Source of the DNA: Hypomesus transpacificus
Lineage: Eukaryota; Chordata; Actinopteri; Osmeriformes; Osmeridae
Assembly (NCBI RefSeq): GCF_021917145.1
Contig: NC_061064.1
Location: 4,445,203-4,509,202 of the forward strand
DNA: 64,000 bases
Reading direction: 5' to 3'
Position 1 is the stretch's first letter. The number at the start of each line of letters is the position of its first letter. The position numbers and the translations under genes are program-made. Shown piece by piece: positions 11,506-22,629 of the stretch. The notes under the pieces are model-generated. The model saw nothing but the letters and a program-made list of their open reading frames with translations, did not search any database and was not told the DNA's origin.

Positions 11506-14500
11506 TCAAAGTGCTTGGCAGGCAGGCGTCAGACAAGGGAAGGCTGGTATGTGTCGTGCTGGGACGTCTCCCTCCGGGCTCCGGACCCAGTCTAGCTCCA
11601 GCCTCCCGTACCTGCTCTTCCCCTGCGCACACAGGGTGTAGCTGCTCAGCTGCCAGGGGAGAGGGACCTCATGCTGGAACTGAGTTGGTGTCTTCTCCCA
11701 CGTCTCCCTCAGCTGGGTCCTGTGGAGTACCCGCTGACCGAGCGCACTTTGTCCAGCCGGCTTGGAGGGGGCCTCGGGCGTTGTGGGGACTGGGGGCATG
11801 GCCTCCGAGGGAACAAGGGAGACGGGGGGCGCTTGATAACGTGTGGAAGAAGGCGGGGCACCCTTGGAGCGGAAGCCGTAGAGCGAGACTAACTTGTGGA
11901 GGCTCTCCCTCCAGTTGGCGTCCCCCTCGCCACAGCTGGGCTGAATGCGGCAGTATTCAGGGTGACGTGAGGGAGCGAGCGGGGTCTGGAGGGAGGAGGA
12001 GGACGCTTGCTGGATCACGGGGCAACCCAGATCCATGTCACTTGGCAGCAATGGACTCATAGACCCAGCGACGGCAGTAGAGCAAGCAGGGGCTTCAGAA
12101 AGCCTTCGGGACTTACTGTAAAGGTACATCAGAGGATCATCACGTACCAGCGCCCCCTGGTTCTTAATCTTAACCTCAACTACGCTCCTCTGTGTCGCCT
12201 GCAGATTAAAGGACTTTGAGTGGACGTGTTGTCTGGCTTCACTGGGAGGACACACAGGTGGAAGGAAAGAGGGTTTCTTCTTCACTTGTACTTCTGGTTT
12301 AGTGACCAGAACTTTGCTCCTCTTCATCTCCACGTGAGGTAATTCCTTGACAGATGGCTGTCTGACACTGGGCAAGTCTGCCTTCTTCTGTGGTTTTTCT
12401 GGAGGGAATGATATTGACAGAACTATATAAACGATCATGAGCAAAGACTATGTACTGCTTTGCACTGCTGCTTTCACTGCTAAAATTGTTCATACTTTGT
12501 TTTAGTATAGTGGATAAGGTACCTTGATCTTCAACCGGCATGCTGATAACTGATAAAACTGATATCTCTTGAGTAATGAGTGTCATACCTGCAAAATATT
12601 TGAAAGGAATAGAGTCCAGGATTTTAGATGTGGGAAGTCCATTTGTTGGATCTTTTTTATATAACTTAAATATATATACACATATTGTTTTATTATACTT
12701 ACATGTGATTGAAGTGGCAGGGGGCAGGGGGAGGGCCAGGGGCAGGGGCTGGGGCTGGGGCTGGGGGAGGGCCAGGGGCTGGGGCTGGGGCTGGGGGAGG
12801 GCCTGGGGCTGGGGGAGGGCCAGGGGCTGGGGCTGGGGCTGGGGCTGGGGGAGGGCCAGGGGCAGGGGCTGGGGGAGGGCCAGGGGCAGGGGGAGGGGCT
12901 GGGGGAGGTACAGGGGCTGGGGGAGGGGCTGGGGGAGGGCCAGGGGGAGTGGCAGGGGCAGAGGCAGGTTTTCTTTAGTTTTTTTGGCCTCTGACTTCCT
13001 ATCCACGTCCACTATAACCTCCAAGTCCTCATTCAGCTGGTCCAGCAGTTCCTTTACCTGTTTCTGACTGCAAAGACAGAGGAACAAATTAATTAATTTC
13101 AGAGAATATCAAGAGCCACATGGAACAGAATTCAGAACGGTGACCTATGCACAGGAAGAAAGGACTCTCACGTCATGTGCTTTTGAAGCTCCGTTTGGAG
13201 TGTCGTCTTGTCTGTGATGTTGAAGACTGTTTTTAGTGCGTCTTGGGCCAGGTCACGCATCTCAGGATCTGGGTTGAGAAGTGGGAACGCCAGCAAGCTC
13301 TGGTCCCCTTCACAGATGAGATTGAGGGTCACCAGGTTCTTCCAGTTCTGCAGCTGCTTCCACTGGGGCACCTCACTGTGAGCTTGGTCCAGTAACAACT
13401 TCTTGACATGCTGCTTCAGTCCTGGGTTCAAACTGTTAGATTGGAACAACTCCTGCAGGTCCTGACTGTGCTGATCAAAGGTGTCAATGTCTGCCTGCAG
13501 CAGGTTTTCTGTAAGGGTCTGGAGCGTTGTCTTTAGGTTCTCGTGCATGTCCATCACATCCGCCTCAGCCTCAGCCTTAGCCTCATCCTTAGCCTCAGCA
13601 TCGGCCTCAGCATCGGCCTTAGCCTTAGCTTCAGCCTCAGCATTAGCCTCAGCATCGGCCTCAGCATCGGCCTTAGCCTTAGCTTCAGCCTCAGCATTAG
13701 CCTCAGCATCGGCCTTAGCCTTAGCTTCAGCCTCAGCATTAGCCTCAGCATCGGCCTTAGCCTTAGTCTTAGCCTCAGCCTCAGCCTCAGCCTCAGCATT
13801 AGCCTCAGCCTCAGCCTCCAACTCCGCCATAACTGGGTCATTCCAAATAATTTTTGGCAACGGGAAATTAAGATACTCTATGCTTTCTGCAGCTTGGGGC
13901 AAATATAGAATGTCTGATGTCTGAGATGACGTTTTGACATCGTTTTCCTCCCTGAGCTTCAACTGAAAAGCTTGAACATTAGGTTCTACCAGCGCAGACT
14001 CCTCCTGCTTCTGACCTTGACCCCGAAGAACTGAGTTAGGAAGATATCCATCTGGAGCGACAAGCCACACCAAGATATTGTGTTCTGTTTCTGTAGCCTG
14101 AGCCATGGGTGGGGTATCATCCCAGACATCAGCCTGTTGTTTGGGTTTACGTTCAGCTACATGATCCTGCACCACCACCTCTCTTCCTCTGGCAGGAGCA
14201 GTCCACTCCACCACTATCAACCAAAATAAACGTGAAATAAATGTTAAATTAGAAACTTAAATGAACCGTGTTTTGTATTTAATGTAGAATATCACATACA
14301 CAAAAAGCACTTATTTAACCTACATACTTTACTATATGTTCTTGTTCTGAACCTTAAATGTTAGTCTTTGTGGCTATGAGGCTACAGTAACACTTACCTC
14401 TGAGTGTTGCACTTTTGGGTGTGAGGTTTAAGTTTGTGACCAGAGACGGTTTCCTCTTCAACGTTAGGGGAGGTGGCTCTGCCTCCTCACTCCCTGTCTT

Positions 14501-16903
14501 CACCAAAGGGATGGCGACGGACACGTTTCCCTCAGACCCAGGGTGGATTCTGGGCACCCTGGAGACATCGTAGGTCTCTGGGGCTTTGGGCAGGAAGGGT
14601 ATGGGGTACTCTGGGATCTCATCATCTGAGCCCTGCTCCAGCAAAGTCTGCAGTAGCCTGACAGGCAGGAAGTGCAGGCTGGAGATGAGGTAGATGCTGC
14701 CTCGGAAACAGACTAGAATGTCCCCCCTTGTGTTAGCAAAGCACACCTGGCTCACAGCCAAGCCCAGCTTCATCTCACTCAGCATGTTGCCTGTACAGTC
14801 CCATATCTCCACATTTCCACCAGGACCACACAAGGCCAGGAGACCCAGAAGGGGACAGTAGTCGAGACAGCAGACTGGCTCCGCAGGGTTCCTCTCCCTC
14901 TCAACATCCACCCCTCCAGACAGGGAGAGCAGCAGCAGGTTATGGTGGGGAGAGATGGCACACACCCAGCCAGGAAGCAGGCGGGAGAGCAGTGGGGTGA
15001 AACAACAGCTCACTCTGCTGTTTAGGATCAGCCTCACCCCTTCTGTGTCCAGCCTGACCGACCACACGCTAAACTGTTTGTCGGTGCCATAGCAGCACAG
15101 AACAGGGACAAGCCCTGGGAGGCTGCTGCTCTGGGTTATGGCTCCCGCGTGTGCTTGATCAACCTGGCAGTGCAGCTCACCCGGGGACAGCAATTGCAGC
15201 TTCCCACTGCGGTGGCCGCTGAACACCAGGCAGCTGACCCCAGGCCACCCCGCCCCGTCGACCTGCACTCCCTCTACGCACATCACCCTGTCGTCGTAGT
15301 CCGTGGAGGTGCAGATGAGGTGCTTCGCTGAACAGGGACTCTGAGACGTGTCCAGCACGAGGACCTCCGATGCCCCGTAGGCAACAAATAGCTCCTCCCT
15401 GCTGGGGTTGTAAGCAAAGCCCAGGGCGTTTTCTAGGTGTGCGAGGGGCCAGGACAGCATCAGCAGCTGCCCGCTGACTGGGCACATGAGTGTTGCCACT
15501 CCGTAATCAGTCACCGATAGCAACCGGGCCCTTTCGCGTCCACACTCCACCCTCTGGATCGTCTGCAAGTCACAGCCAGTGTCGGTGTAGAGGCGGTACA
15601 GGCTGCGCAGCTGCCAGACGACCATGGACGAGGGAGACTGACACAGGAGGCAGTCCTTCCCCAGTAGTAGCAGGCTCAGAACCCCTCCAGGCTCATCCAC
15701 ATACAGTTGAAACAGCAGGTCTCCCACAGAGCTCCACTCTTTCACCCAGCCGCCCGTGCAGGCCGTCAGAAAGCTGCCGGTGTTCAGGCGCAGTAGCAGG
15801 GAGCTCACGGGGTGGGTGTGGGCCCGGAACTCATGCAGCAGCCCGGCGATGTCCCTGCTCCATATCTGCACGTAGCCGCAAGCGCCCCCCGTGTAGATGT
15901 ACCTCTGCACCCTGTCGGTGGCGATGCACCGCAGTTGGCCTCGGCTGCAGCCCTTGAACTGCAGCAGCTCCCTCTGGCCCGTGTGTTCGAATGCCTTGAT
16001 GCGGTTGCTGCAGAGGGCGTAGACGGAAGAGGTCTGGGGCTCGGTCACCAGGGCCCCCACCAGGGTGTTCCTGTTCAGGGAGCAACAGTTCCAGTCCAGC
16101 ACCCTCACCAGCCCCAGAGGAATGTCCGGGGAGATCCTGAAGCCCCAGAAGGCAATGAGGCCCATGCTGCCAGTCAGCAGCTGGTTGGTCTCCGGGCAGA
16201 AGTGCATGCAGATCACGATGGCAGGACAGGACGCTTGGTAAAGCACCCTGATCTTCTGGGTGATGTCAGTGAAGACCCTCAGACACATGTCATTGCAGGC
16301 CCCCACCAGTACACGCTGGGTTGGAACAAACACGAGGTGCTCGACTCTGTACTTCTTCTCCATGGGAACACTCAGGTAGTGCCTCAACTGGCCCTTCCCA
16401 TTGTCTGCCCACATGTCCATCTACAGACAGAAAGGGAGGTTCAGAGAAGATTCCACCCAGAGGGTAGCGAAATACAAGTCTTCAGTGTCACCACTCTGCG
16501 TGTCTGATTTCTGGGTTTCTATCAATTCCCTAGGGCTACATACCTTGCTCCTAATCAGGGCGTGTCCCCATTGGAAGCCAACCACAGTTGTGCCGCTGCT
16601 GCCTGAGAAAACAGTCACACTCTGAAGGTAGTTGGGGGCGCAGGTGTAGTGGAACTGTGTGCTTGGAGAGGCATCCAAGTAGGTTGGAGCTTCTTGTTCC
16701 TCATCTACACAAGTCTCGATGGACTTGGTTTGGACCTTCTGATTCTCATTTTCCTGTAGAATAAAAGTATAATTTAATCACACACTCAAGCAGACTATAG
16801 TAACTATTAGTGAAAATATATTATAACAATATACCTGTATTGTTTGTTTCAGCTGTGGTAAAAATGTTGTCCAGTCTGGTATAATTCGTCTTATGGGTCC
16901 CAT
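11506..16903 (-). CDS. wdr87: WD-repeat protein, WDR87-like
   Basis: WDR87-type proteins are large, testis-enriched WD-repeat proteins; their exact role is unsettled but a link to the sperm tail is likely. Seven minus-strand exons join in phase to about 1555 residues: 16835-16903, 16544-16753, 14398-16420, 13172-14213, 12703-13067, 12523-12588 and 11506-12398. Exon 3 (about residues 94-767) carries most of the WD propeller repeats. Exon 4 starts with a [11 protein letters not shown] segment, then an Ala/Glu/Lys/Asp-rich stretch likely to form a single long helix, then a helical HEAT/ARM-like region ([16 protein letters not shown]). Exon 5 encodes a Pro/Leu/Gln repeat. The tail is basic and serine/proline-rich. 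The 22-codon exon at 12523-12588 is needed: joining its neighbours directly makes a stop. The head-to-head position with a sipa1l3-like gene matches human WDR87-SIPA1L3. WDR97 is the main alternative. Confidence 0.75.
12719..12965. repeat. GGGGCT/GGGGGA-type repeat inside wdr87 exon 5
   Basis: On the plus strand this is a run of GGGGCT, GGGGGAGGGC and GGGGCA units. The gene reads the other strand, where it encodes alternating Pro, Leu, Gln and Ala (such as [14 protein letters not shown]). Multiple runs of four or more G at short spacing give strong G-quadruplex potential on the template strand. The reading frame stays open through the whole repeat, so changes in copy number by hexamers would be tolerated. 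Confidence 0.93.
13553..13822. repeat. Coding repeat, Ala/Glu/Lys-rich, in wdr87 exon 4
   Basis: Units around gcctcagcatcggccttagc recur here. On the minus strand they encode AEA, AKA and ADAE blocks. Blocks of about 60-70 bases are themselves repeated ([16 protein letters not shown] several times). The composition (Ala with alternating Glu/Asp and Lys) suggests a charged single alpha-helix. The other frame would give Leu/Arg-rich peptides and is not the gene. Confidence 0.9.
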
Positions 16904-18433
<1,530 letters not shown>

Positions 18434-21085
18434 GGAAACATTCCATATCATGGCCTCCTCTCGTCCCACTCAGGAGGGTTGGTTCCTTGAGAAGGGTGTT
18501 GACCATGGACTTGACTCAATCTTTTTTAGTAACCGGGCTTTTGTCAATCCTGCTGTCCATGTCCCCAGTGGAGCTCAACAACAGGACACATCTCACTATG
18601 CCTGTCCCAGAACCCCCCCTAGATCCCTGCATAGCTGGGGCACGTACAGCCCCCCTCCTCAGAGATCCGGCCTAAACCCTAGAGACCCCAACCCTGGAGA
18701 TGTGAGTTCAGCTGGAGCCGTCCCTGTCAAGCCTCCGAGGCCGGGTTACCATGCTCACACCCTGCCCTTGCCCCGAAGGGGGCTGGCTGTCTTTCGACCT
18801 TGGTGAGTGAGATCTAGGAGAGAGGGAGGGGGGAGAGAGAGGGGGAGAGAAAGGGATTGAATGAATGTGTGGATAACATGATGTGTTGTGTGTGAAGATT
18901 CCGGGTCAGCTGAGAGTCAGGGGCTCCCACGGGGGGAGGAGGGGGAGGGGTTTAGTGGGAATGTGGGACACTCTCCTCTGGAACTCTGTGTGACAAACAC
19001 AAACACAATGGGTGGGGCTTTGTGGAACCAGTAAGGACCATAGCTAATTGGGTTAATACTTGGGTAAGTCTCAATGGACTTTACATGTCATAGAAGGTGG
19101 ATCCTGACTGCATGCAATGTATGATTTTGTGTGCCTGCTCTGTGTGTGGACGTCTTTGGTGTTTGCCTGTCTGTGCTTTTATGTGTTTGCTTGTAGTGTG
19201 TGTTTGTTTGTGCTGAGTGTATTTGTGTTTGTGCCATACCTGTGGCTCTGCTATGTGTGTGTTTGTTTTGTCTGCAGGGTCCACAGTTTTCCTCAGGGAT
19301 ATAACACCTCCAATGTGGACAAACCTCGCATGCTCAGGGCCACCATCACTTCAAGCTCCTCTGCTTCAAGCCAGGGCAGTCGGAACCAGACTCTTCAGAT
19401 CCCCAAAGACCAGGACCTGGACGAGGGTCAGCCTAGAGAAAACCACCAGGATCCATCCACCCAGAACCAGACCAGCCCACAGCCTGTCCACCCCAAGACG
19501 ATTCCTGTGTTGCAGTCCAGAGACAAGACCAGGAGAGACAGCAAAACCACTGAGACCGACAACCACTCTGTCAGCAACAGCATCAAAAGGTTCAGTGTCT
19601 CTATGAATTTAAGAATTTATTGTAAAAGTAAGAACAGTGTATTGTCTAGTTTGATTATTTGTTAATATCCATGTTTTCTGCCACAGTATGGTGTGGTATT
19701 ATGGTTAGAGAGAGTAACTTTTGAGTGTAAAGCTGGAGTTTATATGGGAATTAATTCCGTCATGACAGATTGAGCTGACTACTATGTTGGATTAAGTTGA
19801 GCATAAGCAGGACCGATGCATCTAAGGGATTTTGCGGAATTTCTTGGCAGGCAGGTGGACATGACCTCCCAGAATGTATTTGGTCAGCCCAGGCTCCAAG
19901 CCTCTTTGCGAGAGCCCCTCTCTCCTCAGCAGAGCCACAAGAGCAACCTGGAGGAGGAGCTGAGGAGACTCATCATTCTGGACACACCAGATAACTCAAG
20001 TGGCGACCCTGAGAGTAACACAGTGAGCTATTGTTCTCCAACAGTTATGCTTCAAAGTTGATGAAAAGTAACATTTTTCAATTCAGCTGGAGTTTGCACA
20101 ATCAAGGGCCTATTTTTACTCACATTTAATTGGCTTTCGTTTCTGCCTCAACCTCTTCTAATCGTACGGTCAGAGCCTTCGAAGCCCATCCATTGGGAAC
20201 AGTCTAGGCAGTGGCACACTGGACTCCAGCCTAGCCTGCTCCCCCGTGTCTGACTGCCCTGAGCTGGACAACCTGTCTGCCTCTGACCTCTCCCTGATAG
20301 CGGACTGGGAACCTGAACTTCTGCCCCAGCCAGACCCAGCCTGGGGCCTAGAGTGGAGCAACCTGGTCAATGCTGCCAAAGCCTGTGATAGTAAGGAAGT
20401 GTTTTCTTGTGTGTGTGTGTGTGTGAGTGTGTGTGTGTGTGTTTGTTTGGTGTGTCCATGTCTTTTGCTGAAACGGAATATCAACATGAATTTTGATACC
20501 TTAGTTTTATGTTGTGTTTCTTATTTATTGCTAAAGTGCGGAGGAATATAAACCAGCTGTCTCACAACAAGCCTCATACACATGGATCATTGGATAATAC
20601 TGCCTCCTGCTTGTCCAATCACTGCCCTCCTCACCACAGAAACCTGGGAAGGTACTGTATCCATAGCCTCTCTCTCCCTCACACACGCACACATTTGAAA
20701 TAATTGTATCTTAACACGTTCATCTTATCCTGTAGGGAGGTTTCCAGTGATCTCTCCAAACGACTCCACTACCTTGAGGCACTACTGAGACACTTGGAAA
20801 GCAACCTGGAAAAGGTGAGGAAAAAACCTGGATCAATGTTCCATAACTACATTTACCTGACTCTCCTGTCTCCCATTCCCCCTAAACTGTGATTAACTGC
20901 CATCTTGCTCTCTGGTCTGTTAGGAGAGGCAGGACAAGATGGCCCTTCTGGAGGAGGTGACTGTTCTGCGGGATACCAACCAGCGTCTGTGGGAGGAGTC
21001 TCTCGCAGCCAATGAGCAGCTCCGGAAGCTTACCCTGTTGTTCAATGTGGCACCGGGTACACTGACCCAAACAGACAGGAAGTAA
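18434..21085 (+). CDS. sipa1l3: SIPA1L3-like, C-terminal part only
   Basis: SIPA1-like proteins are RapGAP and PDZ-containing regulators of Rap GTPases at junctions and synapses. Here only the C-terminal portion is present. Seven exons read in phase: 18434-18802, 19278-19589, 19851-20022, 20174-20390, 20537-20651, 20736-20814 and 20924-21085. From the ATG at 18450 they give 469 codons. Family marks are VFGQPRLQASLRE, GLEWSNLVNAAKA, a coiled coil (RLHYLEALLRHLESNLEKE) and QRLWEESLAANEQLRKL near the end. The first exon starts in mid-codon (phase 1), so it was once, or still is, joined to an upstream exon; the ATG may be internal. No RapGAP or PDZ exon lies between it and wdr87. There are no stops or frameshifts, so it does not look like a dead remnant. 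It could be a shortened gene or an assembly gap. Confidence 0.85.
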
Positions 21086-22422
21086 TGAAGAGACGGTTTC
21101 AAGCATGGACAAAGTGGACCCAGGTCTGCTGGGGTTTAAAAGCTGAGGAAAAGCTGCAGTTCAGGCTTCTGCTACTTCTCAATATCACACACAGTTTGAT
21201 CACAATGATGAACCTTTTGGTGGTTTTTATGGTTGTTTGTCATGTTTTCTATTTTAATTGCTGTATTTTAATTTGTGGTGTGCATTTTGTTGTGAAGCAC
21301 TTTGTGATTTTTATCTGAGTGAGATGCTAGACAAATACATTTTACTTACTCACTAACCTGCAAATGAGTCGTCTGCTCTCTGAGCTGATGAATGGCTTCT
21401 ATAAACCTTAAATATAAAACTACAGTGGAAACATTTCATATTTCTGTTCTTTTCCGCTATTCTTTAAATGGTTATCTTATCTTTTTCTGATTTTATTAAA
21501 TGTTAGGTATTACGTAAATGACATATTTTCCTGTCTTTCTGTCACAGATATACAGTTGGACCTAAACCTTCTGTACAAGTTGGAGGTCTTTGCTTGAATC
21601 AATATGTGATCGATTTTTCAGACTTTGTGGCAACAAATTTAACTTTATTTTCAAAACAAACGTCACATACAGTATAAGATAATAAAAAGTTATAGTAATA
21701 TAATATAATAACACAATTAACACACATTTCACAATTGGTTTAACTTTAAAAACATGTTGCACTCAGTTCCTGCCTACAGGACAGCGAAGGTATAAATGTT
21801 AAATATACTGTAAATGTACTGTAAGAACATGTATAAATAGACAATACATTTGACTTTCAGTCAATGGTGTAAGTTGTTATGCTATAAACGGTGTACTTCC
21901 TTTAGTGTTTTGCATTATAAAATACAGACATTAATTACAAACCCAGATAGCAAATAAAAAACAGGCTTGGCATTGTAACCAACAAAACCTACAGAAAAAT
22001 TGCATTTAATGATAACTTATCATTAAAGATATCTATCAAAGATTTGAACATTAGAGGAACTATATTTAGAAAAACAACTGCAACCTTTAAAAATGTGTTG
22101 TTAGTTTATGTGTGCTGAATCTTCTGCAGAGTAAGGTTGATTAATGTCTTCACAAAGAACTCATAATTAACTATGTGGCTCATGAATAAACCAGTGTCGT
22201 TGATTTGAATATGCCCATAATAAATATAAACTTCCAGTGCAGGATGCATATGGTCATAAACACATGGTCTTTTGGATACCACTGCAAAATGCACTCATGC
22301 CCAGCAACAAGTATGGTACTGAAGTGTCATCATCGCTGACATAAAGTCGCTTTCATATCGGTGAGTGTTTTGGTCCTTTATAACACGTGCTGTGGCCTGA
22401 GTGTGTGTGTGTGGAGAATGAT
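21086..22422. other. Convergent 3' region between sipa1l3-like and meiosin
   Basis: About 1.3 kb of AT-rich sequence holding the 3' UTRs of two converging genes. Plus-strand AATAAA motifs occur near 21680 and 21951. No open frame or RNA gene is recognised. Confidence 0.6.
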
Positions 22423-22579
22423 CTAGATCCCTCCCCTGGTAGCGGCACACAGGTCTCTGTGAGCCAGCAGCATGTGGAGGGGACTGGGCACACAGCCCTC
22501 CTCCTCCTCCTCCTCCATACCCTCGATCCTTACGTTGCGGTTCTGCTGGCGGCTGAACGTGCGAGCTTTCAGACTGAAG

Positions 22580-22629
<50 letters not shown>

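Noticed and set aside
12576-13067. Plus-strand Gly/Ala/Trp/Arg-rich frames opposite wdr87 exon 5
   Set aside because: Antisense shadow of the coding hexamer repeat; the minus-strand frame fits the exon structure.
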